Assembly (NCBI RefSeq): GCF_006346335.1 | Contig: NZ_VDMC01000002.1 | Span: 1-64,000 of the forward strand | Source: Aequorivita sinensis | Lineage (GTDB): Bacteria; Bacteroidota; Bacteroidia; Flavobacteriales; Flavobacteriaceae | Direction of reading: 5' to 3' | DNA: 64,000 nt | Shown: positions 15,471-23,156 of the stretch, one piece after another | Layout of the letters: each line of letters opens with the position of its first letter | Position numbering within the stretch: the stretch's first letter is position 1 | Notes under the pieces: model-generated | The model's input: the letters and a program-made list of their open reading frames with translations, nothing else | Database searches by the model: none | Told to the model about the DNA's origin: nothing | Translations under genes and position numbers: made by a program

Positions 15471-16052
15471 TTACTTAGCTATAGTTCCTAATGTGTACAA
15501 TTGCGAAAGATTAGGCGTCTCACTACCGCCTTCTTCTTCTAAAGTTATACCAATAGCCTCAGATAAAGAAAAATCTGAAAATTTATATATTCCATCAGCA
15601 ACGTTGTTTTGAAGGTTGATTAAACCAATGCTTGTTGCGGAAAAGGGTTCCATTTTGAGTGTCCAAACTTGATAAGCCTTCCCATTAGGAGGTGTAGGTA
15701 GGTTTTTAATATCTACATAAGCATTTCCTTCTTTTTGGTTTAGATATACCTTAGCAAAAGCGGTAGGTGCTACAGCTTGGTTACCTGCTAATGTATAAGT
15801 TTGAACATCTTTAGCACTTAAAATTTCAAGAACCTTATTACTTTCTTTTAATTGATTTTCTGTTTCAGAATTTTTGGTTTTTAAAACTGTATTCTGAACA
15901 GTAGCAGTTTGTAGAGCTTTATTCAAATCGTTATTTTGTTTAAGCATCCACAAAATTCCTCCCATAAAAAATATAGCAGCAGCCCATCCTAAAATAGCCG
16001 GTAGATTGCGTGGTTTTGATTTTTTGATATCAGAAGCTTTATTCTCGTTCAT
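15471..16052 (-). CDS. Anti-sigma-K (RskA)-like protein without zinc-binding domain
   Basis: A 193-residue membrane-anchored protein. One transmembrane segment is at about residues 19-37 (AILGWAAAIFFMGGILWML), then a coiled-coil-like stretch to about 80, then a C-terminal RskA-like domain (KVYLNQKEGNAYVDIKNLP, KAYQVWTLKM). Normal members carry 60-80 further residues at the N-terminus that bind the sigma factor. Here a stop codon directly precedes the ATG, so that part is absent. No ECF sigma gene is next to it. It may be a degenerate anti-sigma factor or a sensor domain used for another purpose. Confidence 0.75.
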   Translation of the reverse strand: MNENKASDIKKSKPRNLPAILGWAAAIFFMGGILWMLKQNNDLNKALQTATVQNTVLKTKNSETENQLKESNKVLEILSAKDVQTYTLAGNQAVAPTAFAKVYLNQKEGNAYVDIKNLPTPPNGKAYQVWTLKMEPFSATSIGLINLQNNVADGIYKFSDFSLSEAIGITLEEEGGSETPNLSQLYTLGTIAK

Positions 16053-16245
16053 TTAGATGATAATTTAATTTCTGTAAAAGTACTCATATTGTCGAAACAT
16101 AATTAAGTATAAAAACTCTTGTTTAAAAATGTTAAATAAATAGGGATGCTAATGTAAAGGTTGTAATAGAACTATTTTTTAATAGCTTTACAAGCACAAA
16201 TAGTACAATTTATACATATTAATTAAAATCAACCCCCAAAAAAAC

Positions 16246-19200
16246 ATGAAAAAAGTTACAAGAAATTTATTTCTGGCAGCCGTCTGTTTGTTTTCAGGCA
16301 GTATGATTGCTCAGGATTTTTCAAAGACTATTTCCGACCAACTGAATCAATTTGTTGAGAAAGGAGAATTACTACCTGAAGATCTTCAATGGCAAGTTAC
16401 AGACGAATCTAAAAGTCGTACAAGTGGAATTCAACACGTTTATTTCAGACAATTATTAAACGATATCGAGATTTACGGTACCGATTCTGGAATTCATACT
16501 TTACCAAATGGTGCTGTTATTTCACAAGACAGTAAATTTATTAAAAGTACTTCCGAAAAATTATTTGGAAATACACAACCAGGATTAACAGCTTCACAAG
16601 CAGTTCAGGCTGCAGCAATGCAATTAGGTTTTACGCTTAATGAGTCTTTAACCGTATTAGATAAAGCTAAAGGTGCTTCTAAAGAAACACTATTAAGTGA
16701 TGGAGGTATTTCTTTAAGTCCTATCCCTGCAAAACTCGTGTATGCTATTACCGATGACAATCATTTGGTATTATCTTGGGATATTTCAATTCAAGAGAAA
16801 AGCCAACAAAACTGGTGGAGTTTAAGAGTTGATGCTACTACTGGTAAAGTTTTAGATAAAACAGATTGGATGGTTAGTTGTAATTTTGATCACGACCATA
16901 GTAATGACGTGAAAGAAGTGAACTTTAACACCAATTTATTTGACGTGCCTAACTATTCAGAATTAGTAGCGAAATCTACTAATACTAACTGTACTGAATG
17001 TTATGAGGCATTCGCTTTACCTATTGAAAGTCCATATTTTGGAAACAGATCAATAGAAGTTCAACCAGCACATCCTGTTGCTTCTCCTTACGGATGGCAC
17101 GATACTGATGGAGTTCCTGGAGCAGAATATACAGTTACACGCGGTAATAATGCAAATGCTTACGAAGACGGTAATAACCCAGGATATCAGCCAAACGGTG
17201 GGCCAAATTTAGATTTTACAGGATATCCTTTTAGTCAAACTTATTCAAGCTCTAACCAATATGAAGATGCTGCAATTACTAATTTGTTTTATTTAAACAA
17301 CATCATTCACGACGTAATGTATATGTACGGTTTTGATGAAGAAAGTGGAAACTTTCAAGAAAATAACTACGGTAATGGCGGTATTGGTGGCGACTCAGTA
17401 AATGCTGAAGCACAAGATGGTTCAGGTACTTGTAATGCAAACTTCGGAACTCCACCAGATGGAGGTAACCCAACAATGCAAATGTACATTTGTGGTGATA
17501 AAGATGGCGATTACGATTCATTAGTTGTAATACACGAATACGGACATGGTATTTCAAATAGATTAACTGGTGGTCCATCTGCTGCAGGGTGTTTGCAGAA
17601 TTCAGAACAAATGGGAGAAGGTTGGAGTGACTTTTTTGGAGCTTTACTAACAATTTCTCCAGGTGATGTAAGTACAGACCCTAGAGCTGTAGGAACATAC
17701 TTATTTGGTCAAGGACCAAACGGGGGAGGTATTAGAGATTATCCTTATAGTACTGATATGAGTGTGAATCCTCAAACTTATGATTTTATTAAAACAGCGG
17801 CTGTACCACACGGAGTAGGTTCTGTATGGGCACAAATGTTATGGGAAGTAACTTGGGCATTAATCGATGAACATGGTTACGATCCGAATCCATACAATTT
17901 TACTGGTGACGTAAACCAAGACGCAGGAAATGTTATGGCTATGGCTATTGTAACAGAAGGATTGAAGTTACAACCTTGTAGCCCAGGGTTTGTTGACGGT
18001 CGTGATGCTATTATTGCAGCAGATCAAGCTATATATGGCGGTGCAAATGAGTGCTTGTTATGGGAAGCTTTCGCAAAAAGAGGTTTAGGTTATAGTGCAG
18101 ACCAAGGATCTTCAGGAAGTAGAAGTGATGGAACTCAAGCTTTTGATACACCTCCTTCAAGTGCTTCATTAAGCGTTTTAGAAGAAGTATGTGTTTCTTC
18201 AAATGTGATGACTGATTTAACTGGTGGTGCCCCAAGAGGTGGTGTCTATAGCGGACCAGGTGTAACAGATAACGGCGATGGTTCAACATTCAGCTTCGAT
18301 CCTATTGCAGCTGGTGTTGGAGTTCATACAGTTACTTATACTGTTCAAGCTAGTAATTGTACAGTTGCATCGTCTGACACTGATACTATTGAAGTTCTTT
18401 CAGTTCCTGATGGACCAACTACTGTAGGAGCAACAAACGTTTGTATTGGTGAAGAAGTTACTGTAACTGCAACTCCTAATGATTCTTCAAACATCATTAG
18501 ATGGTTTGACGCTCCAACAGGAGGAAACTTTTTACACGAAGGAACAACTTATACATTCACACCAACAGACGATAGCAATGTATATGCACAAGAAAGTGAA
18601 CCAGGATTATTATCTAAATTGGTTATTTCTGAAATAAGCGTTGAGACTCCAGATAGATTTGAAATTCAAAATATTGGAGTAGCTACAGATTATGTAGGAT
18701 ATAAAGTTGCAGTTAGTGATCAACCATATACAAACATAAACACAGTTAATTCAATTGTAAGACCACTATTCCACATGGATGAAAATTCTGTAAGAGTATT
18801 TAGTGATGAAAGTGGATCTGATTATTGGGGTAATAATATTTGGTGGGGTAATTCTGGTACTGGATGGATTATAATTATTGATCCCGACGGAAACGTTGTA
18901 GATTCTGTTTTTTGGGGCTTTAGTGCTTCTCAAATTTCAAACCTCAACTTAACAATTGCTGGTTTTAACATTACTGCTTCCGATTTAGATTGGAGTGGTG
19001 CAGGTGCTGGCTTTATCAATGATTGTGGTTCTGATTCGTTTAGAAGACACGGAGATACAGATTCAGCAGCTGATTGGTCTGGAATATGCGAGCCTTCAGA
19101 TTTTGGAGTTCCTAATTCTGATATTAATATTGGCCCAACAGGATGCCAAGCATTAAGAACTTTAACTGAAATTACTGCAGAAACTGAAGCGCCAGTTATT

Positions 19201-19698
19201 ACTTGCCCTGCCGATGTGGAAGTTGAGGTACACCCAGGTACTCAGTTTACATTACCTGATTATACAGCCGACGCTGTAGTAACAGATAACTGTAGTTTAA
19301 CTCCTACTATTACACAAAATCCTGCTGTAGGAACTATGGTAGATGCTGGGGTTACAACTATTACGTTAACTGCTACAGATGCTTCAGGAAATGAAAGCAC
19401 TTGTACTTTTACAGTTACAGTAGAAGATACTTTAGGTGTAGATGAAAATGAGTTCTTTAATAATATTGCACTTTATCCAAACCCTACTTCTGGTTATATT
19501 ACATTGGCTAATAAAACATCTGAGCAGCTTGTTAATGCTGTGATAACTGATGTTAAAGGAAGTGTTGTTAAAAACATCGATTTAAGTAAGTCTGGTGCAG
19601 AAACTTCTATTTCAATGGAGAATCTAGCTGCAGGAATGTACTTTATGAAAATTAACACCCAAAACACAAGTATTGTTAAACGAATAGTGAAGCAATAA
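16246..19698 (+). CDS. Secreted M36 (fungalysin) metalloprotease with type IX sorting domain
   Basis: A large secreted zinc protease (1150 residues). A signal peptide ends at about IAQ (residue 23). An FTP/propeptide region follows (about 30-200). The M36 catalytic domain holds the zinc motif HEYGH (His430-His434) and the third ligand Glu458 in GEGWSDFF. After about residue 640 come accessory modules: a PKD- or immunoglobulin-like section, a lamin-tail-like section (LSKLVISEISVETPDRFEIQ), and an HYR domain (APVITCPADVEVEV to CTFTVTVED) near 980-1065. The last 80 residues (IALYPNPTSGYITL to IVKRIVKQ) are a type A sorting domain for type IX secretion. PorQ of that system is encoded at 54112. 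Confidence 0.93.
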   Translation: MKKVTRNLFLAAVCLFSGSMIAQDFSKTISDQLNQFVEKGELLPEDLQWQVTDESKSRTSGIQHVYFRQLLNDIEIYGTDSGIHTLPNGAVISQDSKFIKSTSEKLFGNTQPGLTASQAVQAAAMQLGFTLNESLTVLDKAKGASKETLLSDGGISLSPIPAKLVYAITDDNHLVLSWDISIQEKSQQNWWSLRVDATTGKVLDKTDWMVSCNFDHDHSNDVKEVNFNTNLFDVPNYSELVAKSTNTNCTECYEAFALPIESPYFGNRSIEVQPAHPVASPYGWHDTDGVPGAEYTVTRGNNANAYEDGNNPGYQPNGGPNLDFTGYPFSQTYSSSNQYEDAAITNLFYLNNIIHDVMYMYGFDEESGNFQENNYGNGGIGGDSVNAEAQDGSGTCNANFGTPPDGGNPTMQMYICGDKDGDYDSLVVIHEYGHGISNRLTGGPSAAGCLQNSEQMGEGWSDFFGALLTISPGDVSTDPRAVGTYLFGQGPNGGGIRDYPYSTDMSVNPQTYDFIKTAAVPHGVGSVWAQMLWEVTWALIDEHGYDPNPYNFTGDVNQDAGNVMAMAIVTEGLKLQPCSPGFVDGRDAIIAADQAIYGGANECLLWEAFAKRGLGYSADQGSSGSRSDGTQAFDTPPSSASLSVLEEVCVSSNVMTDLTGGAPRGGVYSGPGVTDNGDGSTFSFDPIAAGVGVHTVTYTVQASNCTVASSDTDTIEVLSVPDGPTTVGATNVCIGEEVTVTATPNDSSNIIRWFDAPTGGNFLHEGTTYTFTPTDDSNVYAQESEPGLLSKLVISEISVETPDRFEIQNIGVATDYVGYKVAVSDQPYTNINTVNSIVRPLFHMDENSVRVFSDESGSDYWGNNIWWGNSGTGWIIIIDPDGNVVDSVFWGFSASQISNLNLTIAGFNITASDLDWSGAGAGFINDCGSDSFRRHGDTDSAADWSGICEPSDFGVPNSDINIGPTGCQALRTLTEITAETEAPVITCPADVEVEVHPGTQFTLPDYTADAVVTDNCSLTPTITQNPAVGTMVDAGVTTITLTATDASGNESTCTFTVTVEDTLGVDENEFFNNIALYPNPTSGYITLANKTSEQLVNAVITDVKGSVVKNIDLSKSGAETSISMENLAAGMYFMKINTQNTSIVKRIVKQ

Positions 19699-19722
19699 AA
19701 ATTTATAATTTCAATAGTTAAG

Positions 19723-19757
19723 AACCCGTGTCAAACTTGTTTGACGCGGGTTTTTTT
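19723..19757 (+). terminator. Terminator after the M36 protease gene
   Basis: AACCCGTGTCAAA (19723-19735) pairs with TTTGACGCGGGTT (19740-19752), with one wobble pair and a 4-base loop, followed by a run of T to 19757. A strong intrinsic terminator. It overlaps the upstream promoter element of the next gene. Confidence 0.9.
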
Positions 19758-19768
19758 CAATAACTTTG
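19740..19768 (+). promoter_or_regulatory. Bacteroidetes-type promoter for the FMN reductase operon
   Basis: TTTG at 19740-19743 and TAACTTTG at 19761-19768 are separated by 17 bases. This matches the Bacteroidetes pattern TTTG-N17-23-TAnnTTTG. The gene starts 21 bases after the -7 box. Confidence 0.7.
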
Positions 19769-19789
19769 TCGCCCAAATAAACTTATAGA

Positions 19790-20332
19790 ATGAGTAAAAT
19801 TCTTTTCCTAGCAGGTAGTAATAGCAGTACATCTATTAACCATAAACTTGTAAGCTTTGCTGCAACTCACATCCCAAATCACAATACTGAAATTATTAAA
19901 TTAACAGATTATGATCTGCCAATGTTTGGCGTAGACCTTGAACGCGAAAAAGGTTATCCTGTTAATTTAAAAATGCTTAACAACAAGATACAAGAGTCTG
20001 ATGCTCTCGTAATATCAGTAAATGAACATAACGGAAATATTTCGGCTTATTTTAAAAATACGTTAGATTGGTTATCCCGTTTAGATAGAAAGTTTCTAGA
20101 AGGAAAAAAAGTATTGTTAATGAGTACTTCTATTGGCAAACGCGGAGCAGCTTCAGCTTTGGATTACACAAAAAATACACTTCCTCGCTTTGGGGCAAAT
20201 GTAGTTGAGAGCTTTAGTTTCCCATCTTATTCTGAAAATTTTTCAGAACAGGAAAACACCATTACCAATGAAATTTTACTTTTAGGTTTTATAGACGTTA
20301 TTCAAAACTTTGTACATCAAATTGAAATTTAA
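19790..20332 (+). CDS. NADPH-dependent FMN reductase family protein
   Basis: A 180-residue flavodoxin-fold protein. The flavin phosphate-binding loop is at the N-terminus (LAGSNSSTSINHKL, residues 7-20), and the later block ALVISVNEHNGNISAYFKN is the family equivalent of the flavin ring site. It probably reduces FMN or quinones with NAD(P)H in the cytoplasm. It shares one base with the next gene (stop-start overlap TAATG), so the two are translated together. A link between a flavin reductase and para-aminobenzoate synthesis is not obvious. Confidence 0.88.
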   Translation: MSKILFLAGSNSSTSINHKLVSFAATHIPNHNTEIIKLTDYDLPMFGVDLEREKGYPVNLKMLNNKIQESDALVISVNEHNGNISAYFKNTLDWLSRLDRKFLEGKKVLLMSTSIGKRGAASALDYTKNTLPRFGANVVESFSFPSYSENFSEQENTITNEILLLGFIDVIQNFVHQIEI

Positions 20333-21633
20333 TGCGGACTGTTAAGAAACTTTCTTTTTCTTTAACCGAAGCATCTAAACAAAGCTTCCTTCAATGGGCG
20401 CAGCAATATGATGAGGTTGTATGGTTAGACTCAAACAGCTATAAACAAGCTCACGAAAGCTATCAAGCTATACTTGCAGTTGACGCATTTACGGCGATAA
20501 AAACCGATGCTTATAATGCATTTGATAAACTAAAAGAGTATCAAACCACAACTCTCGATTGGATTTTTGGTTACCTTTCTTACGACCTTAAAAATGATGT
20601 AGAGCCGCTTCAATCCAATAACTTTGATGGCTTACATTTTCCTGACTTATATTTTTTTCAACCTAAAAAGCTTTTTCTTTTTACTGAAGAAAATGTTGAG
20701 GTTCATTATTTAAATATGGTCGATGATGAATTAGAATCTGATTGGAAGGAAATTTCAGAATTTCTACATTCATCCAAAAACACTAATCCTCATAAGGCTT
20801 TGGATATTAAAGCTCGTACAACTAAAGCTAATTATATCGAAAAGGTAGATAAATTTTTAGAGCACATAAAAAGAGGAGATATTTATGAAGCAAACCTATG
20901 TAAAGAGTTTTATTCTGAAAATACTGAAATAGACCCCTTAAATACCTTTATTGAACTCAATAAAATTTCAAAACCACCATTTTCCGTCTTTTTGAAACTG
21001 AATGAATTACATGCACTTTCAGCTTCTCCAGAACGATATATCAAAAGAAGCGGAAATACTATAGTCTCACAACCTATTAAAGGAACGGCTAAGCGTCTAG
21101 ACAATGAAGTTAATGATTTGAATATGATAAAACAACTTCAAAATGATCCTAAAGAACGCAGTGAAAATATAATGATTACAGACCTTGTGCGTAATGATTT
21201 ATCTCGAATAGCTCAGAAGGGTAGTGTAAAGGTAGAAGAGTTATGCGCTATTTATACATTTGAACAAGTGCATCAAATGATTTCTACAATTTCCTGTGAA
21301 GTGAGTTCAGAAACTGCTAGTGTAGATATTTTAAAAAATACATTCCCAATGGGAAGTATGACAGGCGCACCAAAAATTTCTGCAATGCAAATTATTGAAA
21401 GTACAGAAGATGCTAAACGCGGATTATATAGTGGTGCCATAGGCTATTTTACACCTTCAGGCGATTTCGATTTTAACGTAGTTATTCGGAGTATTCTATA
21501 TAATTCTATTGAAAAGTATGTTAGCTTTTCGGTAGGAAGTGCGATTACAATAAATTCTATCCCAGAAAATGAATACGAAGAGTGTCTTCTGAAAGCAAAA
21601 GCAATGCGCTTGGTTCTTAACCCTCCCTTATAA
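20332..21633 (+). CDS. pabB: Aminodeoxychorismate synthase component I (chorismate-binding)
   Basis: Joins ammonia to chorismate to give 4-amino-4-deoxychorismate, the folate precursor. The chorismate-binding domain covers about residues 165-430, with the blocks IKRGDIYEANLCKEFY, SPERYIK, QPIKGTAKR and MTDLVRNDLSRI-like ITDLVRNDLS, and the closing GSMTGAPKISAMQIIE and GYFTPSGDFDFNVVIRS. The first 160 residues are the variable N-domain. Anthranilate synthase component I is the alternative, but the pattern and the single short N-domain fit PabB better. No glutamine amidotransferase (PabA) gene is adjacent. It is translationally coupled to the FMN reductase gene. Confidence 0.85.
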   Translation: MRTVKKLSFSLTEASKQSFLQWAQQYDEVVWLDSNSYKQAHESYQAILAVDAFTAIKTDAYNAFDKLKEYQTTTLDWIFGYLSYDLKNDVEPLQSNNFDGLHFPDLYFFQPKKLFLFTEENVEVHYLNMVDDELESDWKEISEFLHSSKNTNPHKALDIKARTTKANYIEKVDKFLEHIKRGDIYEANLCKEFYSENTEIDPLNTFIELNKISKPPFSVFLKLNELHALSASPERYIKRSGNTIVSQPIKGTAKRLDNEVNDLNMIKQLQNDPKERSENIMITDLVRNDLSRIAQKGSVKVEELCAIYTFEQVHQMISTISCEVSSETASVDILKNTFPMGSMTGAPKISAMQIIESTEDAKRGLYSGAIGYFTPSGDFDFNVVIRSILYNSIEKYVSFSVGSAITINSIPENEYEECLLKAKAMRLVLNPPL

Positions 21634-21640
21634 TCTTAGT

Positions 21641-21720
21641 TTATTAGCCTTTTAACTGATAAGTTTTGTTTATTAGTGTTTTAGCTTATAAAATACATTT
21701 ATTAGTATTATGACTAATAA
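21641..21720. promoter_or_regulatory. Three phased inverted repeats (operator array), 29-bp period
   Basis: TTATTAG-N8-CT(G/T/A)ATAA occurs three times: 21641-21662, 21670-21691 and 21699-21720. Start to start is 29 bp in both cases. The third copy is a perfect palindrome with longer arms (ATTTATTAGT and ACTAATAAAT around 6 bases). The array ends 5 bp before a -7 box for the SatD-like gene, so bound protein would cover the -33 region. Most simply it is an operator array for a dimeric regulator, possibly the SatD-like product itself. Confidence 0.8.
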
Positions 21721-21725
21721 ATTTG

Positions 21726-21733
21726 TATATTTG
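21726..21733 (+). promoter_or_regulatory. -7 box TATATTTG of the SatD-DUF3307-TilS unit
   Basis: An exact match to TAnnTTTG, 16 bases before the start codon at 21750. No clear TTG is found at the -33 spacing; that place is taken by the third operator copy, which is consistent with a regulated promoter. Confidence 0.65.
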
Positions 21734-21749
21734 AATAAATTTATAATGA

Positions 21750-22436
21750 ATGAAATATTCGGTTATATCTGGCGACATCATCTCTTCTACTAGTTTAACA
21801 GGGGAAGACCGCAAACTTGTAGAGGAAAAATTAAAGAATCTTCTAAAAGATTTAAAGGAAGAATTTAATGTATATGGTCGTATTATTAAAGGCGACTACA
21901 TAGAATGTGTAGTGCCAAATGCATCGGAAGGACTACAAGTGGCTTTAGCTATAAAGAGTTTTGTAAAAGCAATTCCAATTGAAGTTAAAACCTATAAAAC
22001 CTCCGACAGTAGAGTAAAACAATTTAAGATACACGGAATTCGCCTTGCTATAGGTTATGGTGAATTGAGTAGATATAGTCCTAAAGATGGAATTATTGAT
22101 GGTGATGCTATTTACTTATCAGGACGCGAAATAAGTGGAGAAACGACCTATAATAAGGAGCGAATCGTTATAAAAAACACCTTGTTTTTTGCTTCAAAAG
22201 ACGAGTCTTTAAATAAAAATTTCCAACCTTTACTAGCACTTTTAGACGTGTTAATAAGTAAAGCAACCTCTAGACAATGTGAGGTTTTATATTTAAAGCT
22301 GATGAATAATCAGGAAGATGATATTGCAAAACGTTTAGGTATTGGGCAGTCTGCAGTAAATCAACACTCGACCAGTGTAGGTTGGAATGCAATTGAAGAA
22401 GCTGTAAATTACTATAAAATGATAGTTACAAACTAA
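21750..22436 (+). CDS. SatD-like protein: cyclase-like fold joined to a helix-turn-helix
   Basis: A 228-residue soluble protein. The N-terminal part resembles the class III nucleotidyl cyclase fold in pattern: SVISGDIISSTSL (Asp9, a metal-site position), KGDYIECVVPNASEG (Asp49), ALAIKSF, and IRLAIGYGEL (97-106). Family knowledge: this arrangement is seen in SatD proteins. The C-terminus (about 173-208, RQCEVLYLKLMNNQEDDIA then RLGIGQSAVNQH) is a sigma-region-4-like helix-turn-helix. So I infer a DNA-binding regulator that senses a nucleotide or similar ligand, not a proven cyclase. It precedes DUF3307 by 6 bp, and its own promoter carries a three-copy operator array. An ATG at 21746 in another frame was not used. 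Confidence 0.75.
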   Translation: MKYSVISGDIISSTSLTGEDRKLVEEKLKNLLKDLKEEFNVYGRIIKGDYIECVVPNASEGLQVALAIKSFVKAIPIEVKTYKTSDSRVKQFKIHGIRLAIGYGELSRYSPKDGIIDGDAIYLSGREISGETTYNKERIVIKNTLFFASKDESLNKNFQPLLALLDVLISKATSRQCEVLYLKLMNNQEDDIAKRLGIGQSAVNQHSTSVGWNAIEEAVNYYKMIVTN

Positions 22437-22442
22437 AACACT

Positions 22443-23156
22443 ATGGGAATAAAGGAATTATTACTCCTCCAATTTATAGCGCATTTGTGTTTGGATTACT
22501 TTTTTCAAACTAATAAATTAGCTAAACAAAAAAACACAATAGGCTTTAAAAGTCCATTTTTGTATTGGCACGCTTTACTGTGCTTTGTATTATCATGGCT
22601 ATTATCATTACAAGTTGAGTTTGTTTGGGCTGCAGCAATAATCACTGTAACTCATTTCTTAATTGATGGAATTAAACTCCATCTTAATAACAGTAAATAT
22701 TTAGGTAGGTACGCTTTTTTCATAGATCAGGCTTTACACTTAATAATTTTAACAGTAGTAGTTCTTTTATTTGATAAATGGCAAGGAATAGATCCCTTTG
22801 TAAACACCTTTATAGATTTTAAATACCTATTAATAATAGCAGGATACTTGGTGTGTTTAAAACCTGCGAATATATTTATTAGAGAAGTGTTTAAAGCAAC
22901 AGATATACAGGTCTCCAGCGATAATGAAATGCCCAATGCTGGAAAAGTAATTGGGGTGTTAGAAAGAATTCTAACGCTAACATTTATCATCGTTTCACAA
23001 TATTCAGCTGTAGGGTTTTTAATTGCTGCAAAATCAATTCTACGCTATAGAAATGATGAAACGTTAAAAACAGAATACGTGCTTATTGGTACTATGTTGA
23101 GCTTCGGAATAGCAGTAATAGCAGGTATAATTATTAATTTATTTTTATTCATTTAA
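22443..23156 (+). CDS. DUF3307 membrane protein
   Basis: A 237-residue polytopic membrane protein (about six hydrophobic segments) with the DUF3307 motifs: HLCLDYFFQT (His14, Asp18, Gln22), Lys29, His43, HFLIDGIK (71-78) and DQALH (95-99). The many conserved His and Asp residues in or near membrane helices suggest metal binding or catalysis on a lipid or small molecule, but no activity is known. It lies 6 bp after the SatD-like regulator and directly touches tilS, with no gap. SatD and DUF3307 genes are adjacent in other bacteria as far as I recall. Confidence 0.85.
   Translation: MGIKELLLLQFIAHLCLDYFFQTNKLAKQKNTIGFKSPFLYWHALLCFVLSWLLSLQVEFVWAAAIITVTHFLIDGIKLHLNNSKYLGRYAFFIDQALHLIILTVVVLLFDKWQGIDPFVNTFIDFKYLLIIAGYLVCLKPANIFIREVFKATDIQVSSDNEMPNAGKVIGVLERILTLTFIIVSQYSAVGFLIAAKSILRYRNDETLKTEYVLIGTMLSFGIAVIAGIIINLFLFI

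Noticed and set aside
17303-17653. 116-residue minus-strand ORF inside the M36 protease gene
   Set aside because: His/Leu-rich low-complexity translation typical of the reverse of a coding region, lies in the catalytic core of a well-supported gene.
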